A stretch of DNA of 9,221 nt from Chitinophagaceae bacterium (GTDB lineage: Bacteria; Bacteroidota; Bacteroidia; Chitinophagales; Chitinophagaceae), in the NCBI GenBank assembly GCA_947489175.1, contig CANLED010000060.1, positions 1 to 9,221 on the forward strand. The letters are read 5' to 3'. Under the pieces are notes generated by a model. The model worked only from the letters and a program-made list of their open reading frames with translations, ran no database searches and had not been told where the DNA came from. The first letter of the stretch is position 1. Each line of letters opens with the position of its first letter. Shown one piece after another: positions 1 through 5,801 of the stretch. The position numbers were made by a program, and so were the translations under genes.

Positions 1-650
1 CCCTTTTCGTGGTCTGTATGAAAATTAATGGAGGCTTTGTTTGCTCCTTCAATTTTTTGTTGATGCTGACTCAAAACCAGAAACCGGGTATAGTTATTTT
101 TAACATCATTGATTTTCGGTGCAATCATATTAAGTTCAAACATTTCCGCTGCCAAACTGCTGGCAATGGCGGCAATATGCTTACTTTTCTCCAGATGTAC
201 ATTCTTTGCACTCAAGGCGGTATCATCAGTTTCTATTAACTTCCAAGGATATTTATTTAAAAATCCCAAACATTGCTGTAAAGCCATTGGGTGCGAATGC
301 ACTTCTGTGATGTCGTCTAGAGAGACACCTGGATTTACCATTAAGTTCTGATCTATTTGAAGATACACTTCACCTACAACCGACAAAGAAGATCGTTGCA
401 AAAGATTATAATTCGGAAGAATGCTGCCGGCAATTGAATTTTCTATCGCCATGATGCCACCAGCCGTGCTGTTTTCATCAGAAGCTTCCTTAATAAGATC
501 AATAAAAGTAGCACATGGTAGAATCTCTACTTTTTTCCCAAAAAATTTTCGGGCAGCAACCTGGTGAAAACTTCCCTCATAACCTTGTATGGCAATGGGT
601 CTGTTTAATTCATCCTTAATAACTTTTTTACTCAATTTCTTCTTTGGCAT
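1..650 (-). CDS. pheA: Prephenate dehydratase, 3' end cut by window border
   Basis: Converts prephenate to phenylpyruvate, the committed step of phenylalanine synthesis in the cytoplasm. The minus-strand frame is open from the ATG at 648-650 to the left edge, giving 216 complete codons. Visible family marks are an N-terminal IAIQGYEGSFHQVAA (residues 19-33), the AIENSIAGS stretch (68-76) and the NNYTRFLVL segment (185-193), whose Thr-Arg-Phe is the conserved substrate-site motif of prephenate dehydratases. A region beginning ASINFHTDHEKG (206 onward) looks like the start of the C-terminal ACT domain that senses phenylalanine; the rest lies outside the window. No chorismate mutase domain precedes it, so it is the monofunctional form. 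No Shine-Dalgarno sequence is evident. The start codon lies only 13 bases after the U-tract of a terminator and downstream of a Phe/Tyr-rich leader peptide, so expression is probably controlled by attenuation. Confidence 0.93.
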   Translation of the reverse strand, partial: MPKKKLSKKVIKDELNRPIAIQGYEGSFHQVAARKFFGKKVEILPCATFIDLIKEASDENSTAGGIMAIENSIAGSILPNYNLLQRSSLSVVGEVYLQIDQNLMVNPGVSLDDITEVHSHPMALQQCLGFLNKYPWKLIETDDTALSAKNVHLEKSKHIAAIASSLAAEMFELNMIAPKINDVKNNYTRFLVLSQHQQKIEGANKASINFHTDHEK

Positions 651-663
651 CTGACACTTAATT

Positions 664-695
664 TAAAAAAAAATCCCGGTAGCATTACCGGGATT
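664..695 (-). terminator. Rho-independent terminator of the phe attenuator
   Basis: Read on the minus strand, the arm AATCCCGGTA (686-695) and the arm TACCGGGATT (672-681) are perfect 10-bp complements around a 4-base loop, followed by a run of nine T (664-672, the first also being the last base of the arm). This is a textbook intrinsic terminator pointing toward pheA. It is the only terminator between the helicase stop (839) and pheA (650), so it can also end helicase transcripts. Its place between the leader peptide and pheA makes it the 3:4 hairpin of an attenuator. Confidence 0.92.
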
Positions 696-725
696 CTTAT
701 GTTGATATGTTATTGTTTTATTTGT

Positions 726-797
726 TCAACAAACGGATCCCGTACTACCGGTAAAGTAATAATAAAAATAAAAACGGGTTGATTTTGCTGTGCTCAT
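726..797 (-). CDS. pheL: Phe/Tyr-rich leader peptide of the pheA attenuator
   Basis: A 23-codon reading frame starts at ATG 795-797 and ends with TGA 726-728. It begins MSTAKSTR, continues with an uninterrupted run FYFYYYF (codons 9-15, positions 753-773) and ends TGSTGSVC. Seven aromatic codons in a row in a 23-codon frame, directly in front of a terminator and prephenate dehydratase, is the hallmark of an attenuation leader peptide that senses charged tRNA-Phe and tRNA-Tyr. The peptide itself is not expected to have a function. Four Phe/Tyr alternations suggest that tyrosine starvation also relieves termination, unlike E. coli PheL, which is Phe-rich only. A -7 box ends 5 bases before the ATG, so the mRNA may be nearly leaderless. 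The symbol is given by analogy of role, not by sequence homology. Confidence 0.85.
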   Translation of the reverse strand: MSTAKSTRFYFYYYFTGSTGSVC

Positions 798-802
798 AGA
801 AA

Positions 803-833
803 CAAATATATGAAAGTGAATTAAGTTAAACAA
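803..833 (-). promoter_or_regulatory. Bacteroidota-type promoter of the phe leader
   Basis: On the minus strand TATATTTG (803-810) matches the Bacteroidota -7 consensus TAnnTTTG completely. A TTG (831-833) lies 20 bases upstream, matching the -33 element at the usual spacing of about 17-23. It starts right after the helicase stop codon (839-841). The ATG of the leader peptide comes only 5 bases after the box, so transcription would start at or within a few bases of the AUG. Confidence 0.72.
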
Positions 834-838
834 TATTA

Positions 839-2557
839 TTAATAATTATTTCTTGATCCACCTGTTTCGGCATCATTCATTCGGATTCTTCTTCCTTTGA
901 ATTTCTTACCATCAAGTGATTTAATCATTTGGTTGGCAGCGCCTCCTTCAATTTCAACCCAAGTGTTCATGTCTTTCATATCAATTTTACCCAACACTTC
1001 TTTACTTAAGTCGCTCATATCCAAAATAAACTGCAAGAAACTGGCTTTATAGAAACCATCCTTTGTACCAAGGTTTACAAAAAGTTTTTTGAACCCTGCT
1101 CCTGTACTGCTTCCCCTGCCTTCATCTCTTGATGAACTACGAGAGATGGTTCTACCCTGACCTTGTCCTCGGCTAGTTTCACCACGCTCACCACGCTCAC
1201 GTTGAGGTGCCTGACGATCAGAACGCCTGTCGTCGCGCATATTTAAATCTGCCGCATTTTCATAATACTGGAGGAAACGATCAAATTCCAAGGCTGCAAC
1301 ACGTTGTAGAATTTCTTCTTTGCTTACATCTTCAAACTTCTCTTTCAACAAAGGAATATAGGTTTCATATTCTCCATGAGAAATATCTGCAGTGAGAAGT
1401 TTTTCTATAAAATGGAAGAACTGCTTTCTGCAAACATCCTTACCTGAAGGGATATCCATTTTATGGAAAGTATTGTTGATAAGCTTTTCAATCTGACGAA
1501 GCCTATACAATTCCCTTGAAGTTAAGATGGAAACACAAACTCCGTTCTTTCCAGCCCTGCCGGTACGACCACTTCTGTGGGTATAAACTTCAATATCATC
1601 TGGAAGTTCATAGTTGATTACATGGGTGATATCCTTAACGTCAATACCCCTTGCAGCCACGTCCGTAGCAATAAGCAACTGGATGCTTTTTTCCCTGAAT
1701 CGCCCCATCACCTTATCACGCTGCACTTGGGTAAGATCACCATGCAATGCCTCAATATCATAGCCTTCTCTGATAAGAGATTCTGTGATGGATTGAGCAT
1801 CAGCCTTGGTTCTGGTAAAGATGATTCCATAAATACCCGGATTGAAATCAATGATGCGCTTCAATGTTTGGTAACGATTTACACCTGAAGTAACATAATG
1901 TTGGTGATCGATGTTCTCGTTTGATGAATTCATCCTGCCGATGGTGATTTCATGCGGCTTGTCCATATAACGCTTGCTTACCTGCCTAACTTCAGGAGGC
2001 ATGGTTGCACTGAACAACCAAATGCTCTTTCTGTTGGGAGAATTTTTTAGGATGAATTCAATATCATCCCTGAAACCCATGTTAAGCATTTCATCAGCCT
2101 CGTCAAGAACAATAAAGTCTATATTATTAAGGTCAATGGCTTTTCTTTCGATAAGGTCGATCAAACGACCTGGTGTTGCAACAACAACCTGTGCACCTTG
2201 CCTCAAATCCCTGATTTGCTGGGAGATGGAAGCACCTCCGTAAACAGCAACAGTCTTAACCCCCTTCTTAAATTGGGCAAAGCTCATTAAGTCCTTCGTA
2301 ATCTGCATACACAGTTCACGGGTTGGACAAACCATCAATGCCTGTGGAACACGGGCATTGGTATCAATTAATTGTAACAAAGGCAACCCGAAAGCCGCTG
2401 TTTTTCCTGTTCCTGTTTGGGCCAATCCAACAAAATCCTGGGTACCACTCAACAGTACCGGAATAGCCTGCTCTTGAATAGGAGTTGGTTCTGTAAAACC
2501 AAGGGAATGAATCCCTTTTAACAGTACCTCTTCAATGCCTAACTCTTCAAAACTCAT
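839..2557 (-). CDS. deaD: DEAD-box ATP-dependent RNA helicase with DbpA-type RNA-binding domain
   Basis: A 572-residue cytoplasmic RNA helicase, likely acting in ribosome assembly or in RNA unwinding and decay at low temperature. All core motifs are present: Q motif GFTEPTPIQ (20-28), motif I AQTGTGKT (46-53), Ia PTREL (78-82), Ib TPGR (128-131), II DEAD (152-155), III SAT (183-185), V ATDVAARGID (297-306) and VI HRSGRTGR (327-334). A basic, Arg/Ser/Gly-rich linker follows (about 442-490), then a C-terminal domain (about 493-565, from LFVNLGTKDGF to GRRIRM) that matches the RNA-binding domain of DbpA/CsdA proteins. The length and domain order fit the CsdA/DeaD group of Bacteroidota; a DbpA role cannot be excluded. 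A -7-like box (TACCTTTG) precedes the ATG by 13 bases. It is followed downstream by the phe attenuator, whose terminator probably also ends its transcript. Confidence 0.93.
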   Translation of the reverse strand: MSFEELGIEEVLLKGIHSLGFTEPTPIQEQAIPVLLSGTQDFVGLAQTGTGKTAAFGLPLLQLIDTNARVPQALMVCPTRELCMQITKDLMSFAQFKKGVKTVAVYGGASISQQIRDLRQGAQVVVATPGRLIDLIERKAIDLNNIDFIVLDEADEMLNMGFRDDIEFILKNSPNRKSIWLFSATMPPEVRQVSKRYMDKPHEITIGRMNSSNENIDHQHYVTSGVNRYQTLKRIIDFNPGIYGIIFTRTKADAQSITESLIREGYDIEALHGDLTQVQRDKVMGRFREKSIQLLIATDVAARGIDVKDITHVINYELPDDIEVYTHRSGRTGRAGKNGVCVSILTSRELYRLRQIEKLINNTFHKMDIPSGKDVCRKQFFHFIEKLLTADISHGEYETYIPLLKEKFEDVSKEEILQRVAALEFDRFLQYYENAADLNMRDDRRSDRQAPQRERGERGETSRGQGQGRTISRSSSRDEGRGSSTGAGFKKLFVNLGTKDGFYKASFLQFILDMSDLSKEVLGKIDMKDMNTWVEIEGGAANQMIKSLDGKKFKGRRIRMNDAETGGSRNNY

Positions 2558-2570
2558 ATATATATTTTTA

Positions 2571-2578
2571 CAAAGGTA
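2571..2578 (-). promoter_or_regulatory. Candidate -7 box of the DEAD-box helicase gene
   Basis: TACCTTTG on the minus strand fits TAnnTTTG in all fixed positions and lies 13 bases before the ATG at 2555-2557. No TTG is present at a suitable distance upstream, so only the -7 half is supported. It would give a very short 5' UTR. Confidence 0.45.
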
Positions 2579-2639
2579 GCCTTTATCTCCGAGATTGGAG
2601 TCTGATATAGCAACAGCCTGACTACCAGCAGGTTAGAGC

Positions 2640-2672
2640 AAAAAAAAAGCCATTCCGTAGAAACGGAACGAC
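2640..2672 (-). terminator. Rho-independent terminator of the small lipoprotein gene
   Basis: On the minus strand the arms GTCGTTCCGT (2663-2672) and ACGGAATGGC (2649-2658) form a 10-bp stem including two G-U pairs around a TTCT loop, followed by nine T (2640-2648). It lies about 30 bases after the lipoprotein stop codon and upstream of the helicase promoter, so it separates the two transcripts. Confidence 0.9.
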
Positions 2673-2703
2673 TTCAACGATTGCTTGCCATATGAAAAAA
2701 ATC

Positions 2704-2886
2704 TTACTTAGCTGAATCAGCAGCAGCAGTAGTATCTGCAGCAACAGTAGAATCTACAGAAACTGTAGAATCAACAGTCATAGTAGAATCAACAGCAACA
2801 GTTGTTGAATCAGTTGTTGCAGCAGTTTCAGAACCTCCGCAAGATGCAAGAGCAGCCATAGCCATGATTACGAATAATTTTTTCAT
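2704..2886 (-). CDS. Small repeat-bearing lipoprotein of unknown function
   Basis: A 60-residue protein with a lipoprotein signal peptide: two lysines, a hydrophobic stretch, then lipobox LASC (13-16) with the acylated Cys at position 16. The mature part of about 45 residues consists of Thr, Ser, Ala, Val and Asp, with Asp recurring every six residues at 33, 39, 45, 51 and 57 in a degenerate VDSTxx hexad, probably an extended acidic spacer. No enzymatic domain is visible and I do not recognise a function. It would be anchored in the outer or inner membrane. The gene has its own terminator. It stands alone and is divergent from the sigma factor gene, with 141 bases between them. Upstream, TTACTTTG (2935-2942) is a near match to the -7 consensus but lacks a well spaced -33 element. 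Composition bias is strong, but the lipobox, the terminator and the regular start support a real gene. Confidence 0.8.
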   Translation of the reverse strand: MKKLFVIMAMAALASCGGSETAATTDSTTVAVDSTMTVDSTVSVDSTVAADTTAAADSAK

Positions 2887-2946
2887 CCTTGAATTTTTTT
2901 GAATGTTTAAATTGAATAATTGTTAATTAATACGCAAAGTAAAAGA

Positions 2947-2996
2947 AAGTAACCCGCAATGAAAAAGTTTTTTTAAATAGTTTTTATGGGTTACTT
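2947..2996. repeat. 9-bp inverted repeat in the divergent lipoprotein/sigma intergenic region
   Basis: AAGTAACCC (2947-2955) and its exact complement GGGTTACTT (2988-2996) flank a 32-base AT-rich spacer. The right arm ends 31 bases before the sigma factor start codon. It may be a pair of binding sites for a regulator, or two oppositely oriented copies of an ECF-type -35 element; this is inference. No conventional TAnnTTTG box was found in front of the sigma gene, which leaves room for an unusual promoter here. Confidence 0.45.
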
Positions 2997-3027
2997 ATTA
3001 GACCTTGCATGTATTAAATAAACGCAC

Positions 3028-3591
3028 GTGGGTATAACTGAACAGGAAAAAATAGCGTTCAAGGCCATTGGTAACAATGAAAAGGAAGCCATTGAGTTGG
3101 TCTATAAAGAAAATTATGGACTGATTCAACATTTTGTTGTCTATAATAATGGTACAGAAGACGATGCTAGGGATATTTTTCAAGAAGCTATGATGGTTCT
3201 CTATGAAAAGTCCAAACAACCTGACTTTGAACTCACTTGCCAAATTAAAACTTACTTGTATTCCGTTTGCAGAAGATTGTGGCTAAAGAAATTGCAGCAT
3301 GCGCGAAGGATAGAAATGCAAATTGAAAACTTTGACAACATAGTACCTGTAGAGGAGGATCTGGAAGATCATGAAAAACTTACAAAGCAATATTTGATCA
3401 TGAGAACTGCCATGGGAAAAATTGGTGAACCTTGTAAGAGTTTAATTGAAGCATTTTATGTACACCACAAAAACATGCAAGAAATTGCAGGTTTCTTTGG
3501 TTACACAAATGCAGATAACGCCAAAAACCAGAAGTATAAATGTCTGGTCAGACTGAAGAAACTATTCTTTGCACAATATAAAAATCAATAA
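3028..3591 (+). CDS. ECF-type RNA polymerase sigma factor
   Basis: A 187-residue sigma-70 family protein that would direct RNA polymerase to a special set of promoters. Region 2 spans about residues 22-93, with an acidic DDARDIFQEAMMVLYEK block followed by QIKTYLYSVCRRLWLKKL, typical of the promoter-melting and -10 reading segment. Region 4 spans about 122-180, with PCKSLIEAFYVHHKNMQEIAGFFGY followed by a basic KYKCLVRLKKL helix, the -35 reading helix-turn-helix. Region 3 is absent, as expected for the ECF group. The start is GTG at 3028-3030; the only nearby ATG upstream (3009) runs straight into a stop, so GTG is the best choice. The stop codon (3589-3591) abuts the ATG of the next gene with no gap, so the two are almost surely co-transcribed and translationally coupled. 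Confidence 0.9.
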   Translation: MGITEQEKIAFKAIGNNEKEAIELVYKENYGLIQHFVVYNNGTEDDARDIFQEAMMVLYEKSKQPDFELTCQIKTYLYSVCRRLWLKKLQHARRIEMQIENFDNIVPVEEDLEDHEKLTKQYLIMRTAMGKIGEPCKSLIEAFYVHHKNMQEIAGFFGYTNADNAKNQKYKCLVRLKKLFFAQYKNQ

Positions 3592-4695
3592 ATGGACCAA
3601 TTGCAATTGGCTGAAAATGTAGAAAAGTACCTGAGGGGTGAACTTAATGATGCTGAAAAAAAAGCTTTTGAAGAGGCTAGACAAAATTCTGCAGAGTTAG
3701 ACCAAATGGTTGTTGAATATCAATCGTTCATTGAACAAATTGAACGATATGGTGATGTTAGGCAATTCAAGTCAACTTTATACGACACTCATCAAACCCT
3801 TCAAGAAGATGGATTCATCAAAGAATTGAAAATTAAAGCTTCAGCAAGAATCATCAATTTGTGGAGTCGCTATCGCCGTGTTGCTGTTGTTGCTGCCTCC
3901 ATAGCAGGTATTACTGCTTTGTTCATCAGTGGAATGATAACACTTTTCTCTCCAAAAACCCCTTTTAATGACATAGAAGAACTTAGAAGGAAAGTTAGTA
4001 GCCTTGAAAGACAATCATCTAACCAGCGCAACGAATTAAACAAGTTCAAAAGTAAAATTGAACCTGGGGCTTCAGTTAAATTTGGTGGTACTAGTTTTAT
4101 GATAGATGCAAAGGGATACCTAGCAACAAGCGCACACGTATTAAAAGGCGCCAAAAAAATCTATGTGCAAAACCACGAAGGAGAAGAGTTTCTTGCTGAA
4201 ATTGTTGAATCAGACCAAATTGCTGACATCGCAATTTTGAAGATAACAGATGCAGACTTCAAACCAAGCAAACAATTGCCTTATGGGTTTGCAAAAACAA
4301 CAACTGATCTCTCTGAACCTGTTTACACCCTTGGCTATCCAAAAGATGAAATTGTGTATAACGAAGGTTATTTAAGCTCCAAGACAGGTTTAGATGGAGA
4401 TACTCTTTCTTGTCAACTCACCATATCTGCAAATCCAGGAAACAGTGGTGGACCAGTCCTCAACAAAAATGGTGAAGTAATTGGCATATTAAGTGCAAGA
4501 CAAGCATCAGCCAACGGTGTTGTATTTGCCACCAAGTCAAAAAACATTTACAAATTGCTACAAACAATGAGGGAAAGCGACACATCAAATACGGTTAAAA
4601 TCCACAATAATTCTTCTATTAAAAATATAAACCGCAGCTCACAGGTTAAAAAAGTGCAAGAACATGTTTATATGGTTAAGGTTGTGCTTGGATAA
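3592..4695 (+). CDS. Membrane-anchored trypsin-like serine protease with anti-sigma-like N-terminus
   Basis: A 367-residue single-pass membrane protein. Residues 1-90 are soluble and charged (start MDQLQLAENVEKYLRGELND) and resemble the cytoplasmic part of Bacteroidota anti-sigma factors, but without a zinc motif. A transmembrane helix lies at about 97-119, preceded by RYRR, which predicts N-in/C-out topology. A short coiled-coil-like segment (128-155, IEELRRKVSSLERQ and onward) leads into a trypsin-like domain (about 160-325) of the DegP/S1C type. The triad is intact: His182 in TSAHVLKG, Asp212 in ADIAIL and Ser285 in GNSGGPV. No PDZ domain follows; the last 40 residues are Asn/Ser/Lys rich. 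Placement directly after an ECF sigma gene suggests that it binds and restrains that sigma factor and that the outer protease domain senses or processes envelope signals. The protease call is firm; the anti-sigma role is inferred from position and N-terminal character. Confidence 0.88.
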   Translation: MDQLQLAENVEKYLRGELNDAEKKAFEEARQNSAELDQMVVEYQSFIEQIERYGDVRQFKSTLYDTHQTLQEDGFIKELKIKASARIINLWSRYRRVAVVAASIAGITALFISGMITLFSPKTPFNDIEELRRKVSSLERQSSNQRNELNKFKSKIEPGASVKFGGTSFMIDAKGYLATSAHVLKGAKKIYVQNHEGEEFLAEIVESDQIADIAILKITDADFKPSKQLPYGFAKTTTDLSEPVYTLGYPKDEIVYNEGYLSSKTGLDGDTLSCQLTISANPGNSGGPVLNKNGEVIGILSARQASANGVVFATKSKNIYKLLQTMRESDTSNTVKIHNNSSIKNINRSSQVKKVQEHVYMVKVVLG

Positions 4696-4708
4696 ATGAT
4701 TTCAAATC

Positions 4709-4748
4709 AATAAGAAAGGCTGCTTCAATTGAGGCAGCCTTTCTTATT
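4709..4748. terminator. Bidirectional terminator between convergent genes
   Basis: A perfect 15-bp inverted repeat: AATAAGAAAGGCTGC (4709-4723) and GCAGCCTTTCTTATT (4734-4748) around a 10-base loop. The GC-rich core near the loop with A-rich outer parts on one side and T-rich on the other lets the hairpin work on both strands. It lies 13 bases after the stop of the protease gene and about 85 bases beyond the stop of the convergent nucleotidyltransferase gene. The rest of this 137-base gap holds nothing else that I can see. Confidence 0.85.
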
Positions 4749-4832
4749 AATGCATTCTTTTAAACCAACTGTTATAATTACTAAATAAGAAATTAAAATT
4801 TAACCCAAAAATATCAATACGCTGTCAAACTA

Positions 4833-5732
4833 TTATTTCCACAAACCAGATGGATAAACTCCTGTAGACAATAAATCATCAATGCTTTGCTTCACTGCTG
4901 GTGCATCTTGCTTATACGTTACGCCAAACCATATAGCAGAAGTAGGTATCACTTCAATGCTACATGCTTCATCTTTGATGAATTGATCAGCAACAATTGG
5001 AATAAAAAACTCAGACTTTTCTACAGTACCGTATGATGCTAAAAACTCATTAAAAAGTTGCTGAGAAAATCCAAAAACAGAAGGATTGAAACACCAGAAA
5101 TTCATTGAAACCATAGTATCCAATGATAATGTCTCTGGAAGCTGCCCATCATCACACTTTACAAATCCATCTGCCTTTGCAATATTCAAACGCTCCCTAA
5201 CTTCAACCAAATGTCCAAACTCATTTAAAGCACAAACACCCCTGTTAACAGTTCCATGACTCGACAATGTCTGACTAAGTTCATAAGCAACAATGGCATA
5301 ACAATTGTCGTTACATGATGTCGTTAGAAAATCATAAGCCTTTACAAAAGCATCAAATCCATAAAAATCATCAGCATTGATTACAGCAAATGGTTCATTG
5401 ATAACACCCTGTGCACACAAAACAGCATGCGCTGTACCCCATGGTTTTGTTCGGGTATCAGGCCTCGCAAAATTTTCCAAATGAGCATCCAAATGCTGAT
5501 ATACATACTCAGTCTCAATTTTACCATTAAGTTTAGGCTCAAAAATCGCCTTGAACTGCTCAGCAAAATCTTCCCTGATCACAAATACTATCTTGCCAAA
5601 TCCAGCTCTAATGGCGTCATATATTGAATAATCCATAATCGTTTCTCCTTCAGGACCAAACGATTCGATTTGTTTCATGCCTCCATATCTTGAGGCCATT
5701 CCTGCTGCTAGTATCAAAAGTGATGGTTTCAT
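4833..5732 (-). CDS. Sugar-phosphate nucleotidyltransferase
   Basis: A cytoplasmic enzyme of 299 residues expected to join a sugar 1-phosphate to a nucleoside triphosphate, making an NDP-sugar for glycan synthesis. The N-terminal LILAAGMASRYGGMKQ (6-21) is the nucleotide-binding signature, with Gly11, Arg15 and Lys20. KPWGTAHAVL (96-105) and NADDFYG (119-125) provide the substrate-binding and metal-binding Asp segments of the NTP_transferase fold. No left-handed beta-helix is present, so it is the short RmlA/GalU-like form; the actual sugar and nucleotide cannot be told. The frame extends upstream to a TTG at 5751-5753. The ATG at 5730-5732 (MKPSLLIL) is preferred because it puts the signature at the usual distance and because the TTG falls inside a -7 box. 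No partner gene for glycan synthesis adjoins it. Confidence 0.87.
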   Translation of the reverse strand: MKPSLLILAAGMASRYGGMKQIESFGPEGETIMDYSIYDAIRAGFGKIVFVIREDFAEQFKAIFEPKLNGKIETEYVYQHLDAHLENFARPDTRTKPWGTAHAVLCAQGVINEPFAVINADDFYGFDAFVKAYDFLTTSCNDNCYAIVAYELSQTLSSHGTVNRGVCALNEFGHLVEVRERLNIAKADGFVKCDDGQLPETLSLDTMVSMNFWCFNPSVFGFSQQLFNEFLASYGTVEKSEFFIPIVADQFIKDEACSIEVIPTSAIWFGVTYKQDAPAVKQSIDDLLSTGVYPSGLWK

Positions 5733-5750
5733 CAGTTGTTTATTTGAATG

Positions 5751-5781
5751 CAAAACTAAACTGAATAAATGAAGACAACAA
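5751..5781 (-). promoter_or_regulatory. Bacteroidota-type promoter of the nucleotidyltransferase gene
   Basis: TAGTTTTG (5751-5758, minus strand) matches TAnnTTTG, and TTG at 5779-5781 lies 20 bases upstream (a second TTG at 5776-5778 gives 17). The ATG at 5732 comes 18 bases after the box. The promoter overlaps the first possible ATG (5769) of the divergent PLP-enzyme gene. Confidence 0.62.
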
Positions 5782-5785
5782 ACAC

Positions 5786-5793
5786 GAACTTTG
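5786..5793 (+). promoter_or_regulatory. Weak -7 box candidate for the PLP-enzyme gene
   Basis: GAACTTTG matches the consensus TAnnTTTG except at the first base, and lies 8 bases before the ATG at 5802. No TTG is found at a suitable distance upstream. If real, transcription begins after the ATG at 5769 and only the 5802 start can be used. Confidence 0.3.
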
Positions 5794-5801
5794 TTTTATA
5801 C

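Larger units (their letters stand above)
664..798 (-). promoter_or_regulatory. Translation-dependent Phe/Tyr attenuator leader of pheA
   Basis: All parts of a classical attenuator are visible on the minus strand. Segment 1 is CCCGT (774-778), just before the Phe/Tyr codon run. Segment 2 is ACGGG within ACGGGATCC (735-743). Segment 3 is the terminator 5' arm (686-695) and segment 4 its 3' arm (672-681). Segments 1 and 2 pair over 5 bp. Segment 2 (CGGGAT, 737-742) pairs with ATCCCG of segment 3 (689-694), and the nearby TACCGG (747-752) can also pair with CCGGTA of segment 3. Segments 3 and 4 form the terminator. A ribosome stalled on the Phe/Tyr codons would hide segment 1 and free segment 2 for the antiterminator. 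A ribosome that reaches the stop codon (726-728) would cover segment 2, so the terminator forms. The mechanism is inferred by analogy with the E. coli pheL-pheA attenuator; the pairings are seen in the sequence. Confidence 0.82.

Noticed and set aside
9..351. Two plus-strand reading frames of 76 and 80 codons
   Set aside because: They lie antisense to the clear prephenate dehydratase coding frame and show no protein features of their own.
721..733. Near-palindrome TTTGTT-C-AACAAA around the leader peptide stop codon
   Set aside because: AT-rich and short, so weak as a separate element; it could be a pause hairpin of the attenuator but this cannot be supported alone.
1207..2243. Plus-strand reading frames opposite the helicase gene
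   Set aside because: The minus strand holds all DEAD-box motifs; the opposite frames are shadows with no signals.
2587..2600. Short inverted repeat CTCC/GGAG upstream of the helicase gene
   Set aside because: Four base pairs only, with no T-tract; not distinguishable from chance.
2935..2959. Promoter for the small lipoprotein gene (TTACTTTG with a TTG upstream)
   Set aside because: The second base of the -7 box does not match and the spacing of 14 is too short; kept only as a remark in the gene entry.
2998..3243. Minus-strand frame of 81 codons opposite the sigma factor gene
   Set aside because: It is fully antisense to a well-supported sigma factor, with no recognisable domain.
5733..5753. 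TTG start extending the nucleotidyltransferase by seven residues
   Set aside because: The TTG lies within the predicted -7 box, and the nucleotide-binding signature is at the normal distance from the ATG at 5732.
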